This document shows positions 1-9,952 of a DNA stretch of 64,000 bases, piece by piece. The stretch is from Tepiditoga spiralis. Its GTDB lineage: Bacteria > Thermotogota > Thermotogae > Petrotogales > Petrotogaceae. The stretch is taken from contig NZ_AP018712.1 in NCBI RefSeq assembly GCF_014701195.1, positions 2,002,501-2,066,500 of the forward strand. The letters are read 5' to 3'. The notes below the pieces were generated by a model. The model had not been told where the DNA came from, ran no database searches, and worked only from the letters and a program-made list of their open reading frames with translations. The stretch's first letter is position 1. Each line of letters begins with the position of its first letter. A program made the position numbers and the translations under genes.

Positions 1-1208
1 ATGTTATCTTTAGTTAATCTAACATCTATTTCTGCAAAATCAGCTTTGTTTTTTACCGCAACTTTAATTGCAGAAATAGTATTTTCTGGAGCACTTAAAT
101 AATCTCCACGATGAGCATTAACGTATACTTTTGAATTAAAATTTACTTTTTCCATAGAAAATGTATAATTACCCATAAAAAATATTGTTAAAATAAGAAT
201 AAACACTACTATTTTTATATGTTTTTTTATGAATTTATCTAACTCAAACTTAGAATTATATACTTTAAATTTTTTTATTTCAAATTCACTATTTTTAATA
301 CTTTTTAACCTTTTAAAATACAAATCCGTTATAACTATCATATTTAAAGGAACTGTAAATATTGAAATTAAAAATGTAGAACTTATACTTAAAGATGTAA
401 ATATATATTCAATACCTTCAAAAACAATAGAATTTTCTCCAAAGAAACCAGAAATCAATGTTATTAATAAAACACCTAAAATAATTATTAGAATAATTAT
501 AAATAAAATAACAAATTGCCAAAATAGCATAACACCCAAAATTTTCCAAAATGAACCTTTTACTAATTCTTTACTTCTTTTCAAAGAGTTTGAAAAATTT
601 TTATCTTCTAAAACAACAACATGTATAGCAAAAATCCATTTTATTAAATAATTTATAGAAAACAAAAAAACAAATATGTAAATTAATGTAGTTATACCAT
701 TATTGAAAATATAATCTTCTATAAAGGTTGGCAATTCATACTCATCTATTAAAGTTGGTACCATTCCAAAGCCTAAAAAAGGCACTATTAACAAAAAATA
801 AAGTAAAAGCTGTAAAATACCCAAACTCATTGTATTTTTTAATTTTTTTAAAGAATTTATAATAGCTGATTTTATATTTATTAATTCGTTTAATTTTTTT
901 TGATATGTAATTATTATTAAACCTGCATTTTCAACATATATAAAAATAAAAGCTATTATACCTAAAATTATAGTTGTAATTATTCCTTGAAAACTTATAA
1001 AAAATTTAAAAGTATCATTATTAAAAAATAATTTACTTGAAGTCTTTGAAATAACATAATTTGTAATCCCATTAAAAATTGGAAGTATTATAAAAAAACT
1101 CATTATTTTAAAAATTATTTCGTATGAAATATATAAATATATGTTTTTAAAAAATATATTTAATACTTTTTTGATTTCTAAATATTTTTCTTTTTTATTA
1201 TTTTTCAT
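1..1208 (-). CDS. Membrane-anchored glycerophosphodiester phosphodiesterase (partial)
   Basis: Reading the minus strand from ATG 1208 gives 402 residues that run off the left edge of the window. The first ~330 residues hold several hydrophobic helices, like the GDPDase membrane domain found in front of some bacterial phosphodiesterases. After a last helix the GDPD catalytic domain begins with NAHRGDYLSAPENT and AEIDVRLTKD, the His-Arg-Gly and Pro-Glu-Asn-Thr metal/substrate motifs of glycerophosphoryl diester phosphodiesterases. The product would hydrolyse glycerophosphodiesters outside or at the membrane, giving glycerol 3-phosphate and an alcohol. GAGG lies 8 nt before the ATG. The C-terminal half of the catalytic domain is outside the window. 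Confidence 0.85.
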   Translation of the reverse strand, partial: MKNNKKEKYLEIKKVLNIFFKNIYLYISYEIIFKIMSFFIILPIFNGITNYVISKTSSKLFFNNDTFKFFISFQGIITTIILGIIAFIFIYVENAGLIIITYQKKLNELINIKSAIINSLKKLKNTMSLGILQLLLYFLLIVPFLGFGMVPTLIDEYELPTFIEDYIFNNGITTLIYIFVFLFSINYLIKWIFAIHVVVLEDKNFSNSLKRSKELVKGSFWKILGVMLFWQFVILFIIILIIILGVLLITLISGFFGENSIVFEGIEYIFTSLSISSTFLISIFTVPLNMIVITDLYFKRLKSIKNSEFEIKKFKVYNSKFELDKFIKKHIKIVVFILILTIFFMGNYTFSMEKVNFNSKVYVNAHRGDYLSAPENTISAIKVAVKNKADFAEIDVRLTKDN

Positions 1209-1247
1209 TAGAAAACCTCTATTCAAGATGTATTATAAAAGATCTTT

Positions 1248-1280
1248 AAAATAAAAGATGCCATTGGCATCTTTTATTTT
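1248..1280 (-). terminator. Terminator after the lipoprotein gene
   Basis: A perfect 15-bp inverted repeat (AAAATAAAAGATGCC with its complement) and a 3-nt loop lie 5 nt after the lipoprotein stop codon. The A/T run on either side makes it potentially bidirectional, but it best serves the minus-strand operon ending at 1285. Confidence 0.8.
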
Positions 1281-1284
1281 AAAT

Positions 1285-2424
1285 TCAGTTATAAATTACC
1301 TTTTTTATTTTTAAATCATTCAATTGATACAAAAATCTAAGAATTAATTCTTTTTCTTCATTTAAGTTATTTATTCTTGCGGTTCTTTTTACTGGTTCTA
1401 TAATTCTTATTTTTGAAATAATTTTATTATTCAACAATATGAAAAAATAATTTCCTATATTTTTAGAGGTTAATTTACTAACTATATTTTCACCAAATTT
1501 ATTAAAAGTAATCAAAACAAAATTTTTATTAGTATTTTTATCCTTTTCTATATTAATCTTATCAATTAATCTAAAATCCAATTTAATAATTTTATTTTGA
1601 ATTTTAAAATTTGCTCTATATTGGGGTTTCCCATTTATCATCTTTCCAATAGCAAAAGATATTTTTGGTTTTATTTCCAATATTTTTACTGTATTTTTCA
1701 AATCTTTTAATTCAATATTCTCGTTATAGTTTATTTTTACATCAATAAATGTATTTTTATACTCTGGTTTTAAATATACACTTTTACCATATTTACTAAT
1801 TAAAAGTTTCTGAAAAGTCCTCATCACTTTTTGAAAACTTTCAAAAGAATTATCTTCTAAAAATACTTTCATATTAAATGTTTTATACTTATATTTTTTT
1901 TCTTTATTATTTGTTTTAGCCTCATTTTGAATATTGTTTTTATCATTAACTTTTATAATATTATTACTTTCAAAAGTGAAATTATGAAAACTTTTAATTC
2001 GAGAAGTTTTAATATCTATAAAATATATTGATAACATCTTTTTGCCATTAAAATTTGAAAAATTACCTTTTATTAAAATATCTGCACCAGTTAAACTTCC
2101 AGTTTCTTTAATATTTTCATTATTAACTATTCCAGTCAATTGAAGTTTATGTTCATTTAAAATATCCTTTAAATCATTTCTATCTAATACGGAATAATTA
2201 TTTTTTATTAAACTTTCTAAAAATTTATTTTCATAAAAAACTTTTTCAGAATCATCATATTCACTATCAAAACCAATAAAAATATATTTTTCATTATCTT
2301 TATTTGAAGAAAGAAATTCATCAAATTGATTTTCTGGTAATACAATCTCAGCTTTTTGCACACTACAAGAAACTAAAGTTAAGATAAAAAGTAAAAATAA
2401 AAAAACTTTTAAAAATATTTTCAT
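1285..2424 (-). CDS. Lipoprotein with CsgG/LpoB-like N-terminal domain
   Basis: The 379-residue product starts with a lysine, a hydrophobic stretch and a lipobox (LTLVSCS), so it is probably lipid-anchored on the outer face of the membrane. Residues ~40-150 (KYIFIGFD, then a long helix, then TGADILIKGNFS and YFIDIKTSRIKSF) resemble the CsgG/LpoB fold that assembles envelope complexes; this is a pattern match only. The C-terminal half is unrecognised and Lys/Asn-rich. ATG 2424 is preferred over the upstream in-frame ATG because GGTGGTG precedes it and it starts the signal peptide directly. It follows the alcohol dehydrogenase by 13 nt and probably shares its transcript. Function unknown. Confidence 0.6.
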   Translation of the reverse strand: MKIFLKVFLFLLFILTLVSCSVQKAEIVLPENQFDEFLSSNKDNEKYIFIGFDSEYDDSEKVFYENKFLESLIKNNYSVLDRNDLKDILNEHKLQLTGIVNNENIKETGSLTGADILIKGNFSNFNGKKMLSIYFIDIKTSRIKSFHNFTFESNNIIKVNDKNNIQNEAKTNNKEKKYKYKTFNMKVFLEDNSFESFQKVMRTFQKLLISKYGKSVYLKPEYKNTFIDVKINYNENIELKDLKNTVKILEIKPKISFAIGKMINGKPQYRANFKIQNKIIKLDFRLIDKINIEKDKNTNKNFVLITFNKFGENIVSKLTSKNIGNYFFILLNNKIISKIRIIEPVKRTARINNLNEEKELILRFLYQLNDLKIKKVIYN

Positions 2425-2437
2425 ATAAACACCACCA

Positions 2438-3604
2438 TTATTCATAAGCAATTTTTAGAATATTTAAAACATCATCTTTTTCAAGTTTTTTCATATTTCC
2501 CATTGGGCAAAGTAATGCGGCATTATTTGCTATTTTTTCTAAATCATCTTCAATTATATTTAATTTTTTCAAAGTTGTTGGAGCTCCTATTTTTTTATAA
2601 AATTCTATCAACTTATCTATACCCTTTAAAGCTTTTTCTTCATCAGTTCCATCATGTATATTAAATATCTTTTCTGCAAATCTTACCCATTTTGATATAT
2701 CCTCTTTATAAACATATTTCATCCACGCAGGTGCAATTACTGCAAGTCCAGCACCATGAGACACATCATAAAATGCGCTCAAAGAATGCTCAATCATATG
2801 ACTTGACCAATCTCCACCTTGACGCCCTGTACCATTTATTCTATTTAATGCAAGGGTAGCACTCCATGCTAGATTTGCTCTTGATTCATAGTTTTTTGGA
2901 TCTTTTAATAAAACAGGAATATGTTTCATTACTGTTCTGATTATACCTTCTGAAACTTCATCCATTATATCGTTATTTTTTGTTTTATCAAAATAAAGTT
3001 CAAAGACATGTGTCATAGCATCTATTCCACCATTTATAGTTTGATTTCTTGGTAAAGAATATTGAACAGTTGGATCAATTATAGAAACTTTGGGATAAAC
3101 TAATGGCGAACCAAATGCCCACTTTTTATTTTCTTTTTCGTTAGTTATAACTCCACCTGAATTCATTTCCGAACCCGTTGCAGAAATAGTTAAAACAGTA
3201 AAAATCGGTAATCCTTTATAAGGTTTTGCTTTACCTTCAAAAAAATCCCATACATCTCCATCATAGTAAAATCCAGCAGCAATAGCCTTTGCTGAATCAA
3301 TAACGCTTCCACCACCAACTGCTAATATTCCATCTATTTCTTGTTCTCTTGCTATTTTTATTGCTTCATGAACCTTAGTTAAAACTGGATTTGGTTTTAC
3401 CCCAGATACTTCTACAAAATCTATATTTTTTTCTTTTAAAGAGTTTACAACCGTATCATAAACTCCATTTTTTTTAATAGACCCTTTTCCATATAATAAT
3501 AAAACTTTTTTAGAACCAAATTTATATAAATTTTTCCCAATATCTTTTACTGTATCTTTTCCAAAAACTATTTTTGTAGGATTTAAATATGTAAAATTTT
3601 CCAT
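2438..3604 (-). CDS. Iron-containing alcohol dehydrogenase (butanol dehydrogenase type)
   Basis: 388 residues, the usual length of the group III Fe-dependent alcohol dehydrogenases. The NAD(P)-binding glycines are seen in GGGSVIDSAKA, and metal-ligand positions appear as D and H in NGGIDAMTHVFE, H in SSHMIEHSLSA and H in YDVSHGAGLA. Family knowledge: NAD(P)H-dependent reduction of aldehydes to alcohols, used in Thermotogae as an electron sink in fermentation. The start codon overlaps by one base the stop of the MarR gene, so the two are co-transcribed and the regulator probably controls this enzyme. The exact substrate cannot be read from sequence. Confidence 0.92.
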   Translation of the reverse strand: MENFTYLNPTKIVFGKDTVKDIGKNLYKFGSKKVLLLYGKGSIKKNGVYDTVVNSLKEKNIDFVEVSGVKPNPVLTKVHEAIKIAREQEIDGILAVGGGSVIDSAKAIAAGFYYDGDVWDFFEGKAKPYKGLPIFTVLTISATGSEMNSGGVITNEKENKKWAFGSPLVYPKVSIIDPTVQYSLPRNQTINGGIDAMTHVFELYFDKTKNNDIMDEVSEGIIRTVMKHIPVLLKDPKNYESRANLAWSATLALNRINGTGRQGGDWSSHMIEHSLSAFYDVSHGAGLAVIAPAWMKYVYKEDISKWVRFAEKIFNIHDGTDEEKALKGIDKLIEFYKKIGAPTTLKKLNIIEDDLEKIANNAALLCPMGNMKKLEKDDVLNILKIAYE

Positions 3605-4047
3605 TATTTCTCCTCCCTTTCTAAATTTTTGTACATCTTATTTAAGAGTATATGTAAAATATTAGTTTCTTCATCTGTTAATCCACTAAAAGTTTGATTA
3701 TCTAATTTAGAAGAAATATCAAGAAATAATTGTTTTAATCTTTTAGATTTTTCTGTAAGTTTAACATACGTTTTTCTCTTATCTTTATCATCCGAAACTT
3801 TTTCTACATATCCTCCAGAACTCAACTTCTTTATTAAAGAAGTTATTGTTGATTTATCTCTTCCAGTAAACCTTGATATATCTTTCATCGTAGCCTTTTC
3901 ATTTTTATATAAATATTCTAAAATTTCACTATGAGATGTGACTAATCCTTTTTCACAATATTTTTTCATTTTAGACTCTATATTTTTAGATATAATTGTG
4001 TTTATTGAATGTATCATATGAAGAACATCGTGTCTATTTTTATACAT
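3604..4047 (-). CDS. MarR-family transcriptional regulator
   Basis: 147 residues with a typical MarR winged helix: SEILEYLYKNEKATMKDISR (helices 2-3), GRDKSTITSLIKKLSSGGYV (recognition helix) and the wing DDKDKRKTYVKLTEKS. Such proteins act as dimeric repressors released by small ligands. ATG 4047 is chosen because GGAG lies 6 nt upstream; the earlier ATG 4053 abuts the ribosome site. It is first gene of the MarR-ADH-lipoprotein unit, so autoregulation together with the dehydrogenase is likely (inference from layout). Confidence 0.88.
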   Translation of the reverse strand: MYKNRHDVLHMIHSINTIISKNIESKMKKYCEKGLVTSHSEILEYLYKNEKATMKDISRFTGRDKSTITSLIKKLSSGGYVEKVSDDKDKRKTYVKLTEKSKRLKQLFLDISSKLDNQTFSGLTDEETNILHILLNKMYKNLEREEK

Positions 4048-4168
4048 AAACATCTCCTCTCTTTTATACTTTAATCAAGTAAATTTTACCATTTTTTTAT
4101 TAATTTTCAAAGTATAAATTTTTATCTATGTATAATTATTTCATTACTTTTGTTTTATTAATTTTAAT

Positions 4169-4197
4169 TTGTAAATAATATTTTATTTTGATATAAT
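4169..4197 (+). promoter_or_regulatory. Promoter of the C-terminal protease gene
   Basis: TTGTAA (4169-4174), a 17-nt spacer and TATAAT (4192-4197) form a good housekeeping-type promoter. It sits 33 nt before the ATG at 4230, which has AAGGAG upstream. Confidence 0.7.
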
Positions 4198-4229
4198 TAA
4201 TTTATCTTTAAATAAAAGGAGCTTTATAA

Positions 4230-5435
4230 ATGAAATTAAAAAAATTCTTATTAATTTTTATTCTTATATCTGCTATTTTTTTTAGTAATTACCCAAATAA
4301 TGAACAATACAAAAAATCAGTATTGAATATGATCAACATAATAAATAACAAATATTATGGAACTCCAAATTATTCTAAAATATTAGACTCACTTTTAAAC
4401 GGAATGATTGAAGGGCTTGGAGATAAATTTGCTTGGTATCTCGATCCCGAAAAAGTTAAAAAAGATAATGAATATTATTCAAGTCAATACGCTGGAATAG
4501 GAGCAATGATAAAATATAACAAAGAAGAAAAAGTTCTTGTAGTCGCTCCCATGCTATATTCGCCAGCCGAAAAATCCGGATTAAAAGTTGGAGATAAAAT
4601 AATAAGTTTAGATGGCTCAACTGTATCTGAATTAGGTTGGAAACAAGCTGAAAAAAAAATATTAGGAAAACCAAATACTTACATAACCTTAAAAATAAAA
4701 AGAAACACTTGGAAAAACCCTAAAGCATTTAAAATTAAAAGAAGTTTAATAAAAGTTCCAACAGTAAAATATAAAACTTTTGAAAAAAATTCAAAAAAAT
4801 TTTTATATATAAAATTAACAAAATTTGCAAATAATAGTGCAATAGAAATGCAAAAAGCCTTAGAAAAATTTAAAGATAAAAAATTTGATGGTTTTATCTT
4901 AGACTTACGCGGAAACTTAGGTGGATTAGTACGTATTTCAATTGATATTGCTTCAATGCTCATGAAAAACAAAGTAATTACACACATAAAATACAGTAAT
5001 GGCTACAATGAAACAAAAAGAACCATCTCTGAAAAGTACTTTTATTTTTTAAACAACGTACCAAAAATTATACTTGTAAATAAAAATACTGCATCTTCTG
5101 CAGAAATATTAACAGGTGCATTTAAAGATAACAATGCTGCAACAATATTAGGAACAAAAACATACGGGAAAGCAGCAATACAAAGCACTTATAAATTCAA
5201 AAATGGGGGCGAAATAAAATTGCCTGTAGGTCATTACTTCACTCCAAAAAATTATGATATAAATCTTAAAGGAATAATCCCAGATATTATAGTTGATTAT
5301 GAAGAAAAATTAACCTCTAAAATAAGTGAAGCTGAAAAATATAGAGCTTTATACTGCACAACAACTAACGTGTTTTTAGACTTTAAAAATGATTTACAGT
5401 TAAATAAAGCCATAGAAATATTAAGTGAAAAATAA
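4230..5435 (+). CDS. S41 C-terminal processing peptidase with PDZ domain
   Basis: 401 residues. An N-terminal hydrophobic segment (residues 4-20) acts as signal or anchor. A PDZ domain follows around residues 85-150 (YAGIGAMI, VVAPMLYSPAEKSGLKVGDKI). The S41 domain carries the catalytic Ser in NTASSAEI and the catalytic Lys about 25 residues later in TYGKAAIQS, the Ser-Lys dyad of CtpA/Tsp proteases. Its role is cleavage of proteins near the C terminus in the periplasm-like space. It has its own promoter and faces the convergent transporter genes, from which only 8 nt separate it. Confidence 0.92.
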   Translation: MKLKKFLLIFILISAIFFSNYPNNEQYKKSVLNMINIINNKYYGTPNYSKILDSLLNGMIEGLGDKFAWYLDPEKVKKDNEYYSSQYAGIGAMIKYNKEEKVLVVAPMLYSPAEKSGLKVGDKIISLDGSTVSELGWKQAEKKILGKPNTYITLKIKRNTWKNPKAFKIKRSLIKVPTVKYKTFEKNSKKFLYIKLTKFANNSAIEMQKALEKFKDKKFDGFILDLRGNLGGLVRISIDIASMLMKNKVITHIKYSNGYNETKRTISEKYFYFLNNVPKIILVNKNTASSAEILTGAFKDNNAATILGTKTYGKAAIQSTYKFKNGGEIKLPVGHYFTPKNYDINLKGIIPDIIVDYEEKLTSKISEAEKYRALYCTTTNVFLDFKNDLQLNKAIEILSEK

Positions 5436-5443
5436 TAAAATTT

Positions 5444-6271
5444 TTATACATTTTTTTGTGATAGTTTTAAAGTTGAAATAACAACTGCTAACATTAATAA
5501 AAAAGCACCAAATACTTGTATAATAGTAAATTCTTCATGTAAAATAAGAATAGACAAAAAACTTGAAACAATTGGCTGAGCTAAAAATAATAAAACAGTT
5601 AAATTACTTCCAACTTTTTTTTGATATTTTAACTGTAAAAAAATCACTAAAACAGTTCCAATAGTACCAACGTACAAAATACTATTCAAAGAAGTAAAAT
5701 TAAAAACGTACTTTATTTTAAATACAAAAGATAAAAAAACACTTATTATTGTTACAGTAAAAAACTGAAAAAACAATAATTTTTTTTCCTCAACAACCTT
5801 ACTAAACTTTGTAATTAATACTATATGTAGAGAAAAGCCTATAGCACATAAAAACATTAACATATCTCCAAAATTAAAACCAGCTATTCCTCCAGTTAAT
5901 AAATAAGATCCTACTATAGAAAGTAAAAAAGAAATTAATTGATTTTTAGATATTTTTTCTCTTTCTAAAAAATAAGAAAATATTGGAACTAATACAACAT
6001 ATTGAGAAACAATAAATCCAGACTTTGATGACGTTGTATAAGTTAAACCTATAATTTGAGTTATATAGCTAAATGACAAAACCAAACCAAGAAAAAAAGA
6101 TTCTAAAAATTTTCCATATCCAAAAATAAAAAATGATATTAAAGAAGCTATACCAAATCTAAAAATAATATACTGCAATGGGCTTATATTAATTAAACCC
6201 AATTTTTGAATTGGAAAAGTACTTCCCATTATTACTGCTGCCATTAAAAGTGCAATATAATTTTTCTTCAT
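5444..6271 (-). CDS. EamA/DMT-family transporter
   Basis: 275 residues with about ten hydrophobic helices arranged as two EamA repeats; the first opens with MGSTFPIQKLGL and PLQYIIFRFGIAS, the usual EamA signature. This is a drug/metabolite transporter family of inner-membrane exporters. Its start overlaps the end of the MFS gene by 4 nt, so the two transporters form one transcript. Substrate unknown. Confidence 0.85.
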   Translation of the reverse strand: MKKNYIALLMAAVIMGSTFPIQKLGLINISPLQYIIFRFGIASLISFFIFGYGKFLESFFLGLVLSFSYITQIIGLTYTTSSKSGFIVSQYVVLVPIFSYFLEREKISKNQLISFLLSIVGSYLLTGGIAGFNFGDMLMFLCAIGFSLHIVLITKFSKVVEEKKLLFFQFFTVTIISVFLSFVFKIKYVFNFTSLNSILYVGTIGTVLVIFLQLKYQKKVGSNLTVLLFLAQPIVSSFLSILILHEEFTIIQVFGAFLLMLAVVISTLKLSQKNV

Positions 6272-7419
6272 AAAACTCTTCCTTTATATTTAAATCCAAA
6301 TAATGTAATTACTGTATTTGAAAGTAAAACCAAAAACGAAATTAAAAATACCATTGAATAAGAAAATTTTGAAGCAATAAAACCTGCTAAAATTGGAGTA
6401 AATATTTTTGAAAAAATTTGAATACCATTAAAAAATCCTTCCCAACGACCAAACTCTTTTGGTGCATATTCTTGTTTAAGTGGTTCTTTTGCAGATATCC
6501 AAAGTGTAAAACCAATAGCTAATACTGCATGAGATAAGAAAAAAGTAGTCCAACTTTTAAACATCAATAAAAAATAAAAAAATGACATTATGAACGTTCC
6601 AATTATCAAAGTTTTTTCAGCATTCATTTTAATATGTTTTCTCCAAAAAATAGAACTTAAAACAATAAGAGAAAAAATAATTTCATAAATTAACATTATT
6701 TTAGTATCTCCATTCAAACTTTCTTTAACATAATAAGATATAATTAAATAACTACCAAATCCAAAGTTTGAGAAAAACAATATTTGATTCAATAAAACAG
6801 TCAAATACTTTCTTTTATTCGGATTGTGATTAAGTGAATGAGATTTTGTTAATTCATTTCCATTCTTGACCTTTGGAAAAACTTTTAACATAAACAAAGA
6901 ATAAACTAAGTTCAATAAAAAAACAATTAAAAATACTGTTCTATAAAAAGTTATTGGCGTTTTATCATAGTCAATAAAAAATAACATTGGTATAAATAAA
7001 ACAGCTTTAACTCCTTCACTTATTATTGGTAATAACGTATAAAATTTATTTCTATTTTTAGGTGAGATTATAGCTCTTTCATACATACTCAAAAGTGGGA
7101 AAAACATATCGAAACTACCTATCAATATTTGAGCAAATAAATAAAGTTTAAAGTTAAATGAATATGCCAAAACTAAGTTTCCAATTCCAAAGAGAGTTCT
7201 ACCAATTGTAATACCATAATTTGGCGATCTTTTTTCAAATAATTTTCCTATTAAAAATGTCAATATTGATTGAACTCCATAAACGATTGAAAAAACCATA
7301 CCAGCTTCATATACGCTCAATCCAAGCTTGTTCGCAAACATTGGAGATATAAGTATTGTAATAAACGAAAAGGCTGGTATTGAAGACATAAATAAATATC
7401 TTTTTACATTTTTATTCAT
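6268..7419 (-). CDS. Major facilitator superfamily transporter
   Basis: 383 residues with about twelve hydrophobic segments and an MFS-like loop 2 (GKLFEKRSPNYGITIGR). A family of secondary transporters, often for drugs or sugars. ATG 7419 has GAGG 6 nt upstream; the longer reading from TTG 7422 adds one residue only. No substrate can be assigned. It is first gene of a two-transporter unit with the downstream EamA gene. Confidence 0.85.
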   Translation of the reverse strand: MNKNVKRYLFMSSIPAFSFITILISPMFANKLGLSVYEAGMVFSIVYGVQSILTFLIGKLFEKRSPNYGITIGRTLFGIGNLVLAYSFNFKLYLFAQILIGSFDMFFPLLSMYERAIISPKNRNKFYTLLPIISEGVKAVLFIPMLFFIDYDKTPITFYRTVFLIVFLLNLVYSLFMLKVFPKVKNGNELTKSHSLNHNPNKRKYLTVLLNQILFFSNFGFGSYLIISYYVKESLNGDTKIMLIYEIIFSLIVLSSIFWRKHIKMNAEKTLIIGTFIMSFFYFLLMFKSWTTFFLSHAVLAIGFTLWISAKEPLKQEYAPKEFGRWEGFFNGIQIFSKIFTPILAGFIASKFSYSMVFLISFLVLLSNTVITLFGFKYKGRVL

Positions 7420-7613
7420 CAAGCACCTCGACTTTATAGTAAGTTATGCTAATTATACCTCAAGAAAAAATTTTTTCAAAAGGTATATTTTTTATTAATT
7501 ACTTAAGAATTAGTTTCCCTTTTTTACAAAGATTAAAATACACATAAAAAATTTAAAGTTTTTTTATTCTACTGATTTGACCAATACAAATTTTTGCATT
7601 TTAATTATATTCT

Positions 7614-7648
7614 TTTTATAAAAAAAATATCCCAACACCCGCTGGGAT
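7614..7648 (-). terminator. Terminator of the AAA-ATPase/nuclease gene
   Basis: On the minus strand the stop codon runs into ATCCCA, an 8-nt loop, TGGGAT and a run of T. The hairpin begins inside the stop codon, so it belongs to the gene at 7648-9174. Confidence 0.75.
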
Positions 7649-9174
7649 TATATCTTTTCTATTTTGTATTCGTCTATGTTTCTCTTTTCTGAGTTTATGT
7701 TTATTCCTATTATATAAATTTCTTTCTCTTTGTATTTTTCATAGTACTTCATTTCTTTTATTTGATTTAAGACTTTTTCTGCACTCTTGTCTATCTTTAT
7801 TTCCATTATGTATATGACGTTTTCCTCTATTACTATATCGCTTCTTCCTAAGTTCGTTAATTCTTCTGCTGTTACGTTCAATCCTGCTGATGCAAGTATT
7901 GTGTATATCAATGAATGATAGTAACTTTCTTCTTTTTTATGCAAGTTGTATGGGATTGCACTTATTATTCTTTTTATTTCTTTTATTATTCCTTCTATGT
8001 CTTTTTCATATATTCTTTCATATATTGTGGTTTCTATTTGCTCTGTTTCTCTTATCCCATAGTTTGCTTCTAATATTATCTTTGAAAAACTATTTTTTAC
8101 TTCTATGTTTGGATAGTCTAATATGTACTTTTTCCTCAATCCTAATCTTTTTATTCCTTTAAAGGTCAAGTATCCTGCTTGTGTAAAGAATATGCTTGCA
8201 TTTGCTTCTTCTATTTCTCGGGTTGAAAAATCGAGTTCGCTCACTGGATACTTCACTAAATCTTCATATCTTATCTTCTTCCCTTTTATGTATTCATACA
8301 AAAATGATGGTGATCCACTTTCAAACCAATAGTTTTGAAACTCCATTTCATTAAAAAATCTTAATATTGAAAATGGATTGTATACAGAATTCTCTCCATC
8401 GAATGAAAATCCATTGTAGTACATCTTTAAGTTTTTTAATAACTCTTTTTCTTCCATATTCATTTCAATTGCTGTTTCTTTTATGTGCTCTTTAAAGTTA
8501 CTTTCTAACTCTTCTTGTGTGTATCCCAACATCTGTGCATATTTTTTATTCAACGATATATCATTTAAGTTGTTCAGTGCTGAAAATACTCCTGTTTTTG
8601 TGAACTTTGTTATTCCTGTCATGAATACAAACTTTATGTATTCGTCTTTTGATTTTATGCTCACATAAAAGTCTCTCAATATTTCTCTATACTTTTCTGC
8701 TTTTTCTTTGTTGTTTATATTGTCTAATATTGGTTTTTCATATTCATCTACTAATATTACTACTCTTTCTTTTTGGGATAGTTTTATTATTAATTCATTG
8801 AATGCATATTTATAGTTTGTATTTTCTATTGTTATTCCATATCTTTCCGCTTCTTCTTTTATTATTTCTAACAAGCCATACTTAAAACTTTGTTCATTTT
8901 CTGTTGAGACATCCAACAAATTTATTCTTATCACTGGATACTCTTTAAACTCCCATTTATCGTATATGTATGTTCCTTCAAATAAGTCTTTTTCTCCTTT
9001 AAACAAATAATACAGCGTTGATATCGTTAAACTCTTTCCAAATCTTCTTGGACGAGATAAAAAATAAAATTTTCCACTTGTTATTAATTCATGTAAATAT
9101 TTTGTTTTATCTACGTATATATAATCTGTTATTAATTCTTTGTAGTCTTGTACTCCTATTGGTAGTTTTTTCAT
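7648..9174 (-). CDS. AAA-ATPase-like / PD-(D/E)XK nuclease fusion protein
   Basis: 508 residues of the family combining PF09820 (AAA-ATPase_like) and a C-terminal PD-(D/E)XK domain. Seen: VDKTKYLHELI then the Walker A variant SRPRRFGKSL, Walker B-like VVILVDEYEKPI, sensor-like FMTGITKFTK, and near the C terminus GRSDIVI followed by YIMEIKIDK (D...ExK). Family members are abundant and repeated in Thermotogae and Bacteroidetes; their role is not settled. Start at ATG 9174 after GAGGTG. It is a distant relative of the two much more similar copies at 16754 and 41977 and lies in ordinary chromosome. Confidence 0.85.
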   Translation of the reverse strand: MKKLPIGVQDYKELITDYIYVDKTKYLHELITSGKFYFLSRPRRFGKSLTISTLYYLFKGEKDLFEGTYIYDKWEFKEYPVIRINLLDVSTENEQSFKYGLLEIIKEEAERYGITIENTNYKYAFNELIIKLSQKERVVILVDEYEKPILDNINNKEKAEKYREILRDFYVSIKSKDEYIKFVFMTGITKFTKTGVFSALNNLNDISLNKKYAQMLGYTQEELESNFKEHIKETAIEMNMEEKELLKNLKMYYNGFSFDGENSVYNPFSILRFFNEMEFQNYWFESGSPSFLYEYIKGKKIRYEDLVKYPVSELDFSTREIEEANASIFFTQAGYLTFKGIKRLGLRKKYILDYPNIEVKNSFSKIILEANYGIRETEQIETTIYERIYEKDIEGIIKEIKRIISAIPYNLHKKEESYYHSLIYTILASAGLNVTAEELTNLGRSDIVIEENVIYIMEIKIDKSAEKVLNQIKEMKYYEKYKEKEIYIIGININSEKRNIDEYKIEKI

Positions 9175-9300
9175 TTTTATCACCTCTAATTTTTATTATA
9201 CCATATGCTTTTTATTAAATTCATTTATATATATCCAAAAAATCATTTAATATAAAAATATAGTAAATAATAGTTCTTATAAATAAAAGCACATCAATAC

Positions 9301-9328
9301 TTGATATTACACAAAAAAGTTATATAAT
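9301..9328 (+). promoter_or_regulatory. Candidate promoter upstream of ogt
   Basis: TTGATA, a 16-nt spacer and TATAAT (9323-9328) lie about 115 nt before the ogt ATG. The long leader leaves room for another start site closer to the gene, so this is tentative. Confidence 0.45.
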
Positions 9329-9444
9329 GTTATTAGTACGATTTAAAAAAGTAGTAAAAATTTTTTGAAGATATTAATTAAAATATTAATGATACAATAC
9401 ATGAGAAAAAATTATTACGCATTATATCATAAGGGGGTTAACAT

Positions 9445-9900
9445 ATGGATAAAATTTACCTTAAATCTATTTTAGGCCCAATAAAAATTGAAGGCAAAAA
9501 TGAAAAAATTACTAAAGTATCATTTATAAATGAATACATTGAAATAAATGAAAGTCCAGAATATTTAAAAGAATGTAAAAAACAGTTAGAAGAGTACTTT
9601 TTAGGAAAAAGAAAAGAATTTGAAGTAGAACTTGAACTAAGTGGAACTGATTTTCAAATTAAAGTTTGGAAAGAACTATTAAAAATTCCTTATGGAAAAA
9701 CAATAACTTATAAAGAACTTGCAAAAAAAGTTGAAAATCCAAAAGGTTATAGAGCTGTAGGCAATGCTAACAATAAAAATAAAATTGCTATTATTATTCC
9801 TTGCCACAGAGTTATTTTATCAAATGGTGGACTTGGGGGCTATGAGGGTGGAATAGAGAAAAAAAGCTACTTAATTGATTTTGAAAAAAGTATTGACTAA
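9445..9900 (+). CDS. ogt: Methylated-DNA--protein-cysteine methyltransferase
   Basis: 151 residues, the usual size of the Ogt/MGMT suicide repair proteins that take the methyl group from O6-methylguanine. The active-site motif IIPCHRVI contains the acceptor cysteine. The helix-turn-helix part reads IPYGKTITYKELAKK and the Asn hinge RAVGNANNKN. AAGGGGG precedes the ATG at 9445. It stands just upstream of the folate genes, with about 50 nt between, and may be co-transcribed with them. Confidence 0.93.
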   Translation: MDKIYLKSILGPIKIEGKNEKITKVSFINEYIEINESPEYLKECKKQLEEYFLGKRKEFEVELELSGTDFQIKVWKELLKIPYGKTITYKELAKKVENPKGYRAVGNANNKNKIAIIIPCHRVILSNGGLGGYEGGIEKKSYLIDFEKSID

Positions 9901-9952
9901 TATATTTTTCAAATGTATAATCAACTTGAAAAATAATTAAGAGGTGTTTTTA

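Noticed and set aside
229-651. 140-codon plus-strand frame
   Set aside because: It lies antisense inside the partial membrane phosphodiesterase gene, whose minus-strand reading has clear motifs and a ribosome site.
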